Shown: piece after piece, positions 22,801 to 32,290 of the stretch
How the letters are laid out: the number at the start of each line of letters is the position of its first letter
Numbering within the stretch: position 1 is the first letter of the stretch
Source of the DNA: Diphasiastrum complanatum
Lineage: Eukaryota; Streptophyta; Lycopodiopsida; Lycopodiales; Lycopodiaceae
NCBI GenBank assembly: GCA_029204225.1
Contig: CM055098.1
Location: forward strand, 47,929,245-47,993,244
Length of the DNA: 64,000 nt
Direction: 5' to 3'
The notes under the pieces: generated by a model
What the model was told of the DNA's origin: nothing
The model's database searches: none
The model's input: the letters and a program-made list of their open reading frames with translations, nothing else
Made by a program: the position numbers and the translations under genes

Positions 22801-22973
22801 ATGACGGGAACCTGGTTGCAATGATACAGACAATATTGTTGCCGGGTTCAGATGCACTTTTCAAGGATGCAGGGAAGAAACTTTTGGAGATCAGAGAGAA
22901 GCACTTAGGTGAGAAGAACAAAATAACTGCCACCCAGAGGAAGCAAAAACGTCAAAAACAGTCAGCTGCTTGA
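10720..22973 (+). CDS. WDR3: WDR3 / Utp12 (Dip2) SSU-processome WD40 protein, 12 exons
   Basis: Exons: 10720-10962, 11843-12058, 12662-13807, 14170-14292, 18590-18771, 19079-19310, 19520-19729, 19834-19965, 22119-22187, 22388-22510, 22627-22677, 22830-22973. All introns are GT-AG and the sum is 2871 bases, 956 residues plus stop, close to the human protein (943). The start MVKAYLRY is the family's conserved N-terminus. Domains: first WD40 propeller about 1-290 (IKVW near 92, IIVWD 133, VKVWD 176), a lysine/arginine-rich insert about 302-325, second propeller about 365-705 (VKIWN 440, VKFWE 524, IKIWG 617, IKYWD 660, IRRWE 701), and the Utp12 domain about 790-905. The C-terminus is basic. The protein belongs to the UTP-B part of the U3 snoRNP that processes 18S rRNA in the nucleolus. 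The reading frame is undamaged. Confidence 0.95.
11843..12058 (+). CDS. WDR3: WDR3 exon 2
   Basis: 72 codons covering two WD40 repeats (IKVWD, IIVWD). Acceptor GACAG|GTGGCT, donor ATCAG|GTTTCC, both phase 0. Intron 2 is 603 bp. Confidence 0.93.
12662..13807 (+). CDS. WDR3: WDR3 exon 3
   Basis: 382 codons, the largest exon: end of the first propeller, basic linker and start of the second propeller. The end is placed at GATAAT|GTTCTC because joining there to exon 4 matches the family alignment length with no gap. Reading past it runs into the CT repeat (Leu-Ser repeat) and a stop at 13,894. The donor is a poor match beyond GT. Confidence 0.85.
13810..13885. repeat. (CT)38 microsatellite at the start of WDR3 intron 3
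   Basis: An uninterrupted 76-base TC/CT run begins three bases into intron 3. It produces artificial Leu-Ser and Arg-Glu frames on the two strands. Confidence 0.98.
14170..14292 (+). CDS. WDR3: WDR3 exon 4
   Basis: 41 codons, phase 0 at both ends, acceptor CTGCAG|GCAACG, donor ATCAAG|GTTGGT. It encodes a WD40 blade ([19 protein letters not shown]). Confidence 0.92.
14990..15190. repeat. GATG/GATA-rich degenerate repeat in intron 4
   Basis: Imperfect alternation of GGATGGAT, AGATAGAT and GATTGATT words without a constant period. It looks like an eroded tetranucleotide microsatellite. Confidence 0.5.
15385..16600 (-). pseudogene. hAT-family transposase C-terminal remnant in WDR3 intron 4
   Basis: Three minus-strand blocks follow the order of plant hAT transposases: [20 protein letters not shown] plus R-L-V-D at about 16,240-16,320; [17 protein letters not shown] at about 15,960-16,020; and the dimerisation domain with [20 protein letters not shown] at about 15,555-15,620, then KKNRLS near 15,530. 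The gaps between blocks (about 16,046-16,151 and 15,785-15,888) have candidate GT-AG ends, though the frames do not all join cleanly. The N-terminal BED zinc finger and the terminal inverted repeats are not seen. It is a decayed autonomous hAT copy on the strand opposite to the host gene. Confidence 0.75.
17090..17155. repeat. Short direct duplication in intron 4
   Basis: Two copies of TGCATCATGCCCAyTGCCAT followed by TGTATATT, about 38 bases apart, just before the 173-bp tandem repeat. Confidence 0.65.
17157..17560. repeat. 173-bp tandem repeat, about 2.3 copies, in intron 4
   Basis: Units start at 17,157, 17,330 and 17,503 with TAACTTCTCTATAT. Copies 1 and 2 are very similar and copy 3 stops after about 58 bases. 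Within each unit TTTGTGAAATTGGATATATT and AATTTCACAAAT form an inverted pair. Confidence 0.85.
18590..18771 (+). CDS. WDR3: WDR3 exon 5
   Basis: 182 bases, donor in phase 2 (GATAG|GTACAT). It contains the very conserved SLYGHKLPV and [12 protein letters not shown] blocks of WDR3. Intron 5 is 307 bp. Confidence 0.93.
19079..19310 (+). CDS. WDR3: WDR3 exon 6
   Basis: 232 bases, acceptor TTCCAG|TGTGAT completing the split Ser codon. It encodes the last two WD40 repeats ([23 protein letters not shown]). It ends GAG|GTTTGA in phase 0. Confidence 0.93.
19520..19729 (+). CDS. WDR3: WDR3 exon 7
   Basis: 70 codons, the charged helical linker after the propellers ([18 protein letters not shown]...) including the conserved [12 protein letters not shown] block. 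Phase 0 at both ends. Confidence 0.92.
19834..19965 (+). CDS. WDR3: WDR3 exon 8
   Basis: 44 codons entering the Utp12 domain ([15 protein letters not shown], then ELEQALL). Donor CTG|GTAAGG. Intron 8 is 2153 bp. Confidence 0.92.
20930..21135. repeat. Diverged tandem duplication rich in GTTCCCA, intron 8
   Basis: GAAACTrTGACCAGGGAACA occurs twice about 70 bases apart and is followed by repeated CACGTTCCCA/GGGAACACG words. No coding support. Confidence 0.5.
22119..22187 (+). CDS. WDR3: WDR3 exon 9
   Basis: 23 codons of the Utp12 domain ([13 protein letters not shown]), acceptor ATGCAG|ATGCTG, donor AATCAG|GTAAAG. Confidence 0.92.
22388..22510 (+). CDS. WDR3: WDR3 exon 10
   Basis: 41 codons of the Utp12 domain, including the conserved [10 protein letters not shown]...ARPVL stretch. 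Phase 0 at both ends. Confidence 0.92.
22627..22677 (+). CDS. WDR3: WDR3 exon 11
   Basis: A 17-codon micro-exon ([17 protein letters not shown]), the conserved DTIGFNLAAM motif of the Utp12 domain, flanked by GCAG and GTTAAT. Confidence 0.9.
22830..22973 (+). CDS. WDR3: WDR3 exon 12
   Basis: 47 codons plus TGA. It finishes the Utp12 domain and gives a lysine/glutamine-rich basic tail suited to nucleolar targeting. 3' UTR follows; I cannot place a poly(A) site with confidence. Confidence 0.92.
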   Translation, partial: TILLPGSDALFKDAGKKLLEIREKHLGEKNKITATQRKQKRQKQSAA

Positions 22974-25470
22974 GAAACTACTCGTGCATTACGTAATTCA
23001 GTTTTGACTACTTTGTGTACAGTAAGAGGTTCCATTGTACACTGCAACTACACAGTATTTACTCTATTATTCTGGACAACTTACCCCTACCTCTCTCACA
23101 GATTGGCTAAATGATGTAAGTTGTTGACAGTTGTCCAGCAAGCACAGACTGCAAGTTAATCAGGTTATCTGAAGGAATAGCTATCCATGTTTGCATAATC
23201 CTCAGTTGAATGCCCACCGAAGAACGACGAGTAGAGTGCCTTTTCTGATAAGTCAGCAGAATATTGTAGGGATGCAATGGGGGGTCCATGTCTTTGCCGA
23301 GAGTTTCTGCAAAAGCCTGTTTTCCTGTATAATTTAGGCAGGCTCTCTTCGCAGTGAGTAGCTGATTGTTGAGGGCAGTTTCCAAATTAGCACTGAAGCT
23401 GCTTACTGTGATCAGATCGTGGTTATTCCTTCAACAATCCTGTAATTAAGTCTCTTTTAGCATCAGAATCAATTCAATAGTCATCCTACATTTGTTCCTC
23501 AGTACCCCCTAGTCCAAAGGCTAGACTCTTGTTATGTCACACACAAAAGCAATCGCAAGAATTATATTGTAGTTGGCATTGTGGCTCCAATTTCGAAAAA
23601 TATCTTGAAGTTACAATTGAGAGGCCTCTTTGCATAACAGGCTGTTCAAGTGCAACTGAAGTGCCTTCTCCTCTAGGGTGGTCCATACGATTATTGACAA
23701 GAAAAGCCAAAATAACAAGTTTGACCAATTGCGCTTGTTGAATCAATCAACTAAAAGCTCAATGATGCATTTTGTAGCTTTGAGTGTCAAAGGTGTGATC
23801 ATTGGATCATAGAAGATGCATCATTGTGTGCTATTTGCCATAAGGAGGGCTGTCAAAAGATGGTCAGCAAAAGGACAAACTAGACATTTTTGATTAAGTT
23901 GAACTATATTGATGTAGGATATTGTTCAATTGGTCAAATTTGGACACTATGCGTGGATGCCATATTGGTTTGGTCAACTTTAGTCAAGAAATGTGTTGTT
24001 TGCTCATTTTAGAGTTGCTGAACAGCCCATTTAGAGCGAATTGCATCTTCCAGATGCATGGGTTTGTAGTTTTGATTTTCCTTAGATTGATGACATTGAA
24101 TATGATTGTTCTATTGCAAAGTGGATGGTGTAGATGCTTAGGAGCGTGCAATTCACCCTAAGTGGGCTATCACGGAACCTAAGTGAATGAGAAGTTATTG
24201 ACCTAGTGTGAGTAGATTGAGATACAATTTGTGCATATTGATTGGTTTTGTTCTAATCCCAACTTGGTCTATCATAGAAATTTGATACCATTAGTTTGTT
24301 CCATCCTCTAGGTCCATAATGTCATAATATTGCTCATCTTTGGTTGCTCAACATCCCTTGACACAAATGGTGCGCTCCATTTTGCAATTTGGTTACTACT
24401 TATATGACATTTAATATTACAATGTGAATGACATGCCTAGAATTGATTCGTTAAGTCAATCAAATTGGTCCTTTTGGCTCGTCTTTCATTGTAAGCTATG
24501 TACCATACCAACTATAGTACAACTATTGCTAGTGTTAGAACCAATTCATTGATTTTAAAATCCATCAATCGATCTTAAAATTAGCAAGAATTAACATCAT
24601 AAAATGAAAGGAACTAATTATTATTTTGGCAACCTTCAACAAGAAGGTTAGAGAAAAAAAAGTGGCCAATGTGAGAAATAGGAGAATAACAAAAAATCCA
24701 TTACAAAAAAGAGTGTGAGCACTCATCGTTGCTATTGCTGACAATGTATGCTTATTTGTCTTGATGCTCACTATCTATTGATACTCTCCTTGTGACTTAT
24801 TTTTATCTTGAAGAATAATGTGCAATATATTTTCCATGTAACTATTGTGGTTCAAGTAGAAATAAAATATTTTTCTTAAGTTGCTTATGTAACATTCTTA
24901 TTGTGCCACTTTGGAGCTAGGTTCTCTTTTAAACTTCAAATAAGGGTATCAATTATTAAGAGTACCCATCGATCTTTTAAGTTTCATCAGCGTAGACCTC
25001 TTCTTTCATAGACTCTCTAATCTAAGACTTAATTATCATAGAATCTCACTAAGAGGAGCATAGCCCAAAAATATCAGATTGCATGATTATTAAAAAATGA
25101 ATTGCAGAATGCAATCTTTCAATTTCCTCCTCTAAGTTTAGTAAATTCATAATAGAGAGAAAATAATCTTGACATTTTGTGAGTTAATTTTATTGCGAGT
25201 TTTGCAAGTTTCTTTTACCCATGATCCAATAAAAAGGTTTGCACATGGTTTTTATGAGCTAGAATTGTGGTTTGATATATAGTCAAAAATTTGACTATTC
25301 ATTAAATTTTTAAATATGATACTTTGTTACTCTTTAATGTCGATTTATTTTGATTATGGGAAACTGTTCATGAAGTAGAAGCTAGCACGTAAATAACAGG
25401 AATTTACAAAGATATTTGGAATCGAAGTAAGCATTCAAATATTTAAACATAATAAAACAAATAATGATTG

Positions 25471-25472
<2 letters not shown>
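22974..25472. other. WDR3 downstream region and AT-rich intergenic DNA
   Basis: Apart from the probable WDR3 3' UTR in the first few hundred bases I see no gene, RNA or retroelement domain. Short frames on both strands lack any recognisable motif. Confidence 0.5.

Positions 25473-25517
<45 letters not shown>
25473..25517. repeat. (GA)n microsatellite
   Basis: Uninterrupted GA run of about 22 units. Confidence 0.97.
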
Positions 25518-25521
<4 letters not shown>

Positions 25522-25663
25522 ATTAATGTCTTTTCCATGCGAAAAGGCATATAAGACTAGTAAATGTACATGTCAAGTATGTGGTAACCATGGGAGCGTA
25601 TAAAATGTCTCCAAAACAATAATAAAAATAGCAAATCTAAAGCTAAAGCTATGAACTGAAATA

Positions 25664-25666
<3 letters not shown>

Positions 25667-25712
<46 letters not shown>
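25667..25712. repeat. (GA)n microsatellite
   Basis: A second uninterrupted GA run of about 23 units, 150 bases after the first. Confidence 0.97.
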
Positions 25713-25717
<5 letters not shown>

Positions 25718-26400
25718 AATGTCAACAATGAAATGTTAGTAAACAGAGTCAATTGAGACCCAACGAAGTTCAGTCAATGTTGGGTCTTGATTCATTGGGC
25801 TGGTGGTTCAGTGTTCGTATGAATATGTTGTGGATTGTTGAATTACATATTTATATCTGCATCTTCGTCTTTTTTTAGTAAATAAACTTTACGCATTTTG
25901 TTATGAAACATTTTTGAAAAAATTAGTTGTAATATTGTCTTAAAAAGAAATGTTATTTTGTTTACGTATGTCAAAAAATTGAAAATCTAATCAATTCAAA
26001 TAATATGATCATTTTTTTAATAATATGAATTGAACAATTTCATACATTCATTAAAAATGAAAACACCATTTGTTTTTACATTATTACCAAGAAAAAATAA
26101 GATTGCAAGGGAGTATTCAAAATAATTTTTTTATTGCAAATAAGTTCAAAAAAATTAAATTAATCTTAAAAATTTCATGACACAAATTTCCAACAAAGAT
26201 AAAAACAATCTTTATAATAATATAATAAAATACATTACACCCAAAAATCATCAATGTCATTAACGCCTTTCTCCTTTTATGGAAGAGCCTCAATAGAAAT
26301 AGAGGCTACTTCTTCCACTACCTCCTCTACAGTTAATATTGTTGAAGTACAATATTTTGGACCATAAATGAGCCTACAAAAGACTCCAAAAGTGATTAAT
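25713..26400. other. AT-rich intergenic DNA
   Basis: Very AT-rich with homopolymer runs. No gene or repeat boundary seen. Confidence 0.5.
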
Positions 26401-26406
26401 TGATTG

Positions 26407-26424
26407 ATCTATCTATCTATCTAT
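26407..26424. repeat. Short (TCTA)n microsatellite
   Basis: Four and a half TCTA units. Confidence 0.85.
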
Positions 26425-26603
26425 CGCAAAAACAGACTTGAATTTTTTGATCTAGATTAGACTCATACATTCAGGAGCAATCAAAAGATGATCAAAAGAA
26501 GTAAATCCTGCTCCACGTGTGGTACGACCTCCAATATGGCCTACTAACAAAGAATTATGCTTACAAAGTTTAGATTGCATTCCAATCACAAAATCACAAG
26601 GCA

Positions 26604-26606
<3 letters not shown>

Positions 26607-26646
<40 letters not shown>

Positions 26647-26657
26647 CGTATATATAT
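26607..26657. repeat. (TA)n/(GTAT)n microsatellite
   Basis: A TA run of about 14 units, then GTAT words, then TA again. Confidence 0.95.
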
Positions 26658-26802
26658 AGGAAGAGGAGGAAGTGGCTAGGCAGATCAAGGAGTATCTCAG
26701 GATGGGACACAAAAGACCAAGTAAATCTCATGGGGAGCACCTGTCCTTCTTAAGAGTAAGAAAGATGGGAGTTTCCGGCTATGTGTAGATTACAAGGGTC
26801 TG

Positions 26803-26805
<3 letters not shown>
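26658..26805 (+). pseudogene. Ty3/Gypsy reverse transcriptase N-terminal fragment
   Basis: Translation gives [20 protein letters not shown], then after a frame slip the [10 protein letters not shown] and FRLCVDY blocks. This is the start of the Gypsy RT domain (finger region up to VDYRxLN). It is only about 145 bases long, with a TA microsatellite directly on each side, so it has no visible element context. Confidence 0.75.

Positions 26806-26844
<39 letters not shown>
26806..26844. repeat. (AT)n microsatellite
   Basis: About 19 AT units directly after the Gypsy RT fragment. Confidence 0.97.
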
Positions 26845-26846
<2 letters not shown>

Positions 26847-27212
26847 GTGAGTAATAGCATAAGTAATGGAAATGAGTGAGTAAAAGAGTGAGTATAATGG
26901 CATGAGTAAAAGGATGAGTATTTATGTCACTAGAAATGATGTCAGGAAGCTATGGAACTAAAGGCGAGTAAAGTGCCAATGTGTGAGTAAAAGCAAGAAT
27001 AAAATTGAAGCACAAGTAATTAGATGCGTGAAGCTGTGAGTAATAGATCAAAGTTTACTTGCGTATTTATAGGATAAGGATTTTAAATCATGTATTGCCA
27101 TTTCTAAAAAAATTATCCTATGAGAGCCAAATGGTTGGGTATTGGAGCTTGGCAGGACATCATCCCATGTACCACTGCATTTTTACATGCAGTTTTTGAC
27201 AGGCAACAAAAA

Positions 27213-27367
27213 GGCAAAAAACCCGACACTGTAATTTTTCATGAGATATTACACAGGCGACACTCTGTCGAAATACACAGTATTTCAAGTGGCAAAAATT
27301 TCGACACTGTAGTTTTACGCGAGATATTACACAAGCGACACTCTGCAAAAATACACAATATTTCAAG
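27213..27367. repeat. 78-bp tandem duplication
   Basis: Units start at 27,213 and 27,291 with GGCAAAAAnnnCGACACTGTA and end TATTTCAAGT. An open plus frame passes through both copies, giving a repeated peptide, but there is no other coding support. Confidence 0.85.
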
Positions 27368-27403
27368 TACAGATTGTCTATGACTTCACGCTCCAATAAC
27401 AAC

Positions 27404-28058
27404 TGTTCTAATTAGTCAGTTAATCAGCTGTCAAGCAATCTTGTAAATGTAAAACTAGAAGAATGCAAGATTTTCTAGCTGCTATAAATATAAATGAGCG
27501 ATTGAAGATTTCACAAGTGTCAATAAGTGTCATAAGTCATCAGAAAGAGATCAAACGACCAGAACGGGTCTTATAGTAGTTGACTCCTTAGAGTTAGTGA
27601 TTATATAGAGAGAGAAAGCTATTCAGAACCTTAGCAATTGTTTTAAGTATGTAAGTAGGATCACGCGCTTATCAGCGCAATTGTATTGTGATCTGATCAT
27701 TGTGTTTACAACTTTATTATACAGATTCGCTATTGGTCTACATCCTTTTGCAAGTTGTTGAATGATAACTCTCACTCCTCTTACACAAACACTATTATCA
27801 GAGAATTGTATGGCTGTCTCTGACGCCTAAATTGATTCTACAATCTCTTCATACCAGGTTATCAATATTAGAGGATTGCATGGCTATCTTAGATGCCTAA
27901 TCAATCTCTCTTTCACGGCAGTCTAAGACTCCTACACTGATAATATGATTCAACATAAAAGAACAGCTCATAAAACTCCATTCTCTAAGTAATACATGAT
28001 CCTGCTATCAAGAATTCTTTGTTGCATCAGTTGACATCAATCCAAATGTCAACTGATG
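27404..28058 (+). repeat. Probable Copia 5' LTR
   Basis: The sequence leads up to an iMet primer binding site at 28,059 and contains a TATA-like TATAAATATAAAT at about 27,483. The left edge is uncertain. The last 34 bases form a perfect inverted repeat, listed next. Confidence 0.4.
28025..28058. repeat. Perfect 13-bp inverted repeat (hairpin) abutting a primer binding site
   Basis: CATCAGTTGACAT and ATGTCAACTGATG are separated by an 8-base loop and end exactly where the TGGTATCAGAGC primer site begins. Confidence 0.85.
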
Positions 28059-28070
28059 TGGTATCAGAGC
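28059..28070 (+). other. Primer binding site, tRNA-iMet type
   Basis: TGGTATCAGAGC on the plus strand. Confidence 0.8.
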
Positions 28071-28243
28071 TGATAATTCACATTCCATTGCATCCCACAC
28101 AGTGGGTATCAGGTTCCACAAAGTGGTAACAGAGCCACAAGTTTATTGGATTACTAGAGTCTAGGACTTATAACAGAACATACGTTCTAATTCTATAGAG
28201 CTATTTCATTCAGTTTGTGTTTTATCTCTGCTACTTGATTACA

Positions 28244-28391
28244 ATGGAAGGTTCAACCTCAGAGATCCGCCTGATCAACAAATTCAATGGAGATGACTTC
28301 CACATGTGGAAGTTTAAGATGAAGATGATCTTGATCAAGAAGGAGCTTTGGGGATACGTAAACGGTTCAATACCCAAACCGGCAGTGTCAA
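28244..28391 (+). pseudogene. Copia Gag N-terminal fragment
   Basis: From the ATG at 28,244 the first about 50 codons read MEGSTSEIRLINKFNGDDFH, then MWKFKMKMILIKKELWGYVN, typical of the Copia Gag start (an NF-GxN/D-W-KFKM block followed by LW). After about codon 50 the frame enters unrelated sequence, so the rest of the element was lost or replaced. Confidence 0.7.
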
Positions 28392-29061
28392 GGCCCATTT
28401 TCCTAGCTATCTTGTTCAATCTTGGATCAAAAGAGATCAAAAGGATATTGATTAGGTCTGACCTGGTACTGTACGGAATCAGGTGCTCAGACACGTGTGA
28501 GAAACATCCAATTTTAGTTTGGAAGTTCTCTCTCATGCTTGATCCATTTATCTTGCTTGATAGCTTGTTTTGAAGCTATTTTTGTCTAGTTTCTGATGCA
28601 ATTAGTTTCATTCCATTTGGTTGAGCCAATCAGAAGTTATAAGCTTTTGAAGAGGGTTAGGTAGGGCATCTAGACCTGGGTGGACACATTTGGTTTGGTC
28701 AAGAGATTGCTTAGTTGAACCAAAATCGTAGTTGTATGCTTGCCAATCTCATCTATATGTGATCTAGGCACTGTTTTGAGATCTTAGCCATTTTGTTTCA
28801 TGCAATATCATTGTATTTGAGTCAAATTTGGTTTTTTAGAGTAATTCACACGTGCTAAGAGTGTTTGATCCTAACTTTGCCTATACTCCATCATTTGATG
28901 TGAAATAGATCTTGTTTTAGAGAGATTTGTGTAGCTAGTGAGAATCAATTCACAAATAGTTGCAAGATCTTTCATAAAAGGAGATAGTACTCTATTATTG
29001 GATCCTATTGAGAGTGTGTAGCAACATTTATTGTGCATCATTTGAGTTTTCTTGACTTCAA
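28392..29061 (+). other. Copia leader-like region joined to the gag fragment
   Basis: Non-coding sequence ends at the ATG of the next gag, so it is probably that element's 5' leader. It joins the truncated gag at 28,391 without LTR or primer site between. One CACACGTG-like word (ACACGTGTGAG) occurs near 28,492. Confidence 0.4.
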
Positions 29062-29560
29062 ATGTCTTCAATGGGTTCATCCTTGTTGGAACCAAGTGAA
29101 AGATTGACCACTTCAAACTATTCAATTTGGAAAATGAGGATGGAGTCCATCTTGATCCTTCAAGATGTGATGGACATAGTTCTTGGCCTTGAAGAAAAAC
29201 CACAAGTTCTTCAAGAGGTTCAAAAATACAAAAAGAGAGCTAGGATGGCTCTCCACTACATTAAGATGAATGTTTCTAATGAGATATTGAGGGAGATAGG
29301 TACTTGTACAACAGCCTCATAGATAGTCTTGAATGTCTCAAGACTATCTATGAGGCTAAGAATACCTCTAGGCTTCTCACTCTTAGGAATCAAATCTTTT
29401 TCAAAGTAGCCAAAAGAGTGATGAGAGTGCATCTAGTTATGTTTTGAGAGTAAAAGATATTCATAGAGAACTTGCTTGTATTGGTGATTCCATCAATCAA
29501 AATGAGCTAGTTCAAGTCATTCTCAATGGCTTGAGAAGTGAACTTGTTTATTTTAGAATT
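29062..29560 (+). pseudogene. Copia gag, truncated and frameshifted
   Basis: Starts MSSMGSSLLEPSERLTTSNY and continues with the IWKMRMES, DIVLGLEEKP and ALHYIKMNVSNEIL blocks seen in the other gag copies here. A short inversion-like repeat and stop near 29,322 break the frame. It resumes with RVKDIHRELACIGDS and ELVQVILNGL, and homology ends near 29,560, before any zinc knuckle. The relationship to the gags at 40.6, 47.5 and 55.5 kb is clear. Confidence 0.8.
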
Positions 29561-29734
29561 ACAAGTGAATTCTCTGTGTATTTCTACAGACTATGTAAAA
29601 ACACTTGTAATTCTACAGACTGTATAAAAACACGAGAAAATCCGCAGAACTAGATAAACAATGGATGAGGATTAAAATCGGTTAGTCGATTAGTAAGAAG
29701 GAGAATAATCCAACAGAACTCAAATCACTATAGA

Positions 29735-30770
29735 ATTCCATTGGATGTCCCCGATAAGAGATGGGATAGTATTTCCATGGATTTCGTGGTTGGGTTACCA
29801 CAGATGAATAACCAGCATGATGCAATTTGGGTTGTGGTAGATTGTCTTACCAAATTGGCTATGTTTATTTCGGTAAAGACCACCGCAAAGGCTTCTAATT
29901 TAGCTTTAGCTCAAACATTTGTAGAGTTTCTGCTTAGACTTTACGGATTACCAAGTGATATTGTGAGCGATCGTGAAACAAAGTTCACCGGTCACTTTTG
30001 GTCGACCGTGTTTGCTAAACTAGAGATGACTTTGAACTTGGGTTCTTTTGATCATCTTGAGATAGATGGACAAACGAAAAGAACAAATCAGACGATGGAA
30101 CAAATGCTATGAGCATATGTTTCTTGACGACAATCTGATTGGGAGAAGTATCGTCCATTGATCGAGTTTGCTTATAATAGTACTAAGCATTCGGCTACCG
30201 GTTATAGCCCATTTATGTTGATATACGGTTTTGAGCCTAGGTCACCCATTTCAGTAGAGACTCGGACAATAGTGGATTTCCTACATGACATGCATGAAAT
30301 ACTATGGATTGCACGTGAAAATGTCCAGTGCGCCCAGGATAGGGAACAACATTATGCAAATTCGAAAAGATCACCATGAGACTTTCAGGTGGGCGATTGG
30401 GTATATTTGAAAATTTTGAAGGATTATAGTATAATGTGTACTGGCAAGCATTATAAATTGTCCCCTAGGTATTGAGGACCATATCAGATCTTGAAAAAGA
30501 TCGGATCTTTAGCTTACCACTTGGACCTCTCGGAAGGAACTCAAGTGCACTTGGTTTTTCACGTAAGCCGACTCAAGAAGAGTCTACGTGAAGGTGAGCA
30601 TCTTGGTTCTGAAGACCAATTGGACCTCTTGGATGAATCATTGGGTGTGTCTCGATTTGAACTTGAAAAGATCTTGGATACAAGAAGTAAATGATTGAGA
30701 AATTGTATAGTTACCGAGCATCTAGTTTGATGGAAGGGATGCACAGACAATGATGAGTCCTGAGAACAAG
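29735..30770 (+). pseudogene. Ty3/Gypsy integrase and chromodomain (chromovirus type)
   Basis: The plus strand carries the integrase core: WDSISMDFVVGLP (first Asp), PSDIVSDRETKFTGHFW (second Asp), then DGQTKRTNQT, where the catalytic Glu of the usual GQTER motif is Lys (codon AAA). The core C-terminus follows after a TGA near 30,110 (FAYNSTKHSATGYSPF), then HVSRLKKSL. A chromodomain-like end with LEKILDTR, CIVTEHLV and WKG comes next, containing stops. Chromodomains target chromoviruses to heterochromatin. The polypurine tract and 3' LTR follow in order. Gag, protease and RT are absent upstream. Confidence 0.85.
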
Positions 30771-30822
30771 AAGGAAGCTTAAAGAGGAACTTTCTCAGTT
30801 TTAAGTTTTGAGGACAAAACTT

Positions 30823-30839
30823 GAATAAGGGGGAAAGAA
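30823..30839 (+). other. Polypurine tract
   Basis: AATAAGGGGGAAAGAA directly before TGTCATGCCC, the expected second-strand priming site of the Gypsy fragment. Confidence 0.75.
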
Positions 30840-31315
30840 TGTCATGCCCACGACTGGTCTCGGGTAGTGTTCACGCTAGAGATCGGTAGACCAACAACCC
30901 GTAAGTTAGTTATGACTATAAGGGAATTGAGGCCCTTATGTGTATAAGGTCATAATTAATAGTTGTAGGCCTAAACTCATGATGGTAGATTTGTATGGGT
31001 CTATCAGTGAGTCATTAGGGAACTGGATGACGTGGCCCAAATAGGCTTTGAGGTGTCCAGTGAGATGTCACAGTGCACTACTAGTGGTGCATGGGCTTTG
31101 GAGGGTATAAGTATACATATTGGGCTCTCACTAGTGCATGCTTGATTGTGTGATTGGTAGCTACATGCTACTAGAGTGATTTCTCATTTCTCATTGAGAT
31201 TGATCCATAGCTTGGGGGCTAGATCCGTTCGATCTTGGTTTGGTTGAGTTGGTTTGTCCACCATCCGTTCCCTTGTTGGTTGTCTGAATTGGCATGTTTA
31301 GATAGTATCCTGTGT
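30840..31315 (+). repeat. Gypsy 3' LTR (right edge uncertain)
   Basis: Begins TGTCATGCCC after the polypurine tract. The end is not certain because minus-strand Copia sequence is already recognisable by about 31,365. Confidence 0.55.
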
Positions 31316-31364
31316 GTAGGACTTTATAATTGGCCTCTTTGTCATCATCTCCAATTACATGTAG

Positions 31365-32290
31365 TTAAAATGCCCCAATCTCTTATGCCATATCTCTTTC
31401 ATTGACAATTGCTCATTTTCCATACGTCCAATTTGGCTAGCAACAACACAAGCATCAAGTTTGAACAACTTACCTTGTCTCTTCTCGTTTGCAATCAATT
31501 CATCCTCCTTCTTGGTTCACCAACAGATGCCACCTTGAATCATTTGTCAAGCATTTAACTCACACAAGTAATCACTAGAAAAATGTCCTTTGACTCCACA
31601 ATAGAAACATTTTAGCTTGGATATATCTTTCTTCTTGCCAACAAAAGTAGAATGTTCACCTTGATCTTGACCATTTGCTTTTGCCTTGGCCCTTGACCTT
31701 GCCTTCTGTGAACATTGCTTCCTCCTCTCCAACTTGAGATGTAGAAGATGCTCCCTCTCTTGTTGGGAGTCTAAACTCTTCAATTACCAAGACCTCTTGC
31801 AAGTCCTCCATACTTGGCAATGTCTTTTGAAAAGAAAAGCTTTGCACCAAGTTAGCATGATCATCCAACAATCCATTAAGAACAACTTGAACAAGCTCCA
31901 CATCCTTAATGCTTTCACTAATACATGCTAGTTCATCACTCAAAGCTTTAACTCTTAAAACAAACACATGAGAGCTTTTCATTCTTCTTTTGAATACTTT
32001 TAAAATTTTGCCTCCTTAGGGTTAGGACCCGATCTTCACTAGATGTAGTGCACTTACCAACTTCCTTGAAAAGTTCATTAGTCACATTCATGTTGATAAT
32101 GTATAGAGCTTTCTTTGTTCTCTTGTCATACCTCAATTGTTCTTGAGGTGCCAAAGGTCTCTCCTCCACACCTAAAACAATATCCATCAAATCATTCTTC
32201 TCTAGCAAGGACTCCATCCTCACCTTCCAAGTTGCTTGAGGTAAGCCTATCATTGACTTCCAACATGAAGCCACTACAAGAACACATGTA
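31365..32290 (-). pseudogene. Copia gag to pre-integrase fragment, protease deleted
   Basis: Minus strand: the gag start (EVNDRLTSSN) near 32,260, a small deletion and frame break before VRMESLLEKNDLMDIVLGVE, the ELVQVVLNGLLDDHANLVQS block, then the knuckle CFYCGVKGHFSSDYLC at about 31,565-31,615, in which the fourth ligand Cys is Tyr (TAC). It then jumps to a pre-integrase sequence ending WHKRLGH at about 31,385; the protease motif is missing. No LTR is attached. Confidence 0.8.

Noticed and set aside
27120-27383. 87-codon frame with an internal peptide repeat
   Set aside because: It is explained by the 78-bp DNA duplication. No start context or homologue recognised.
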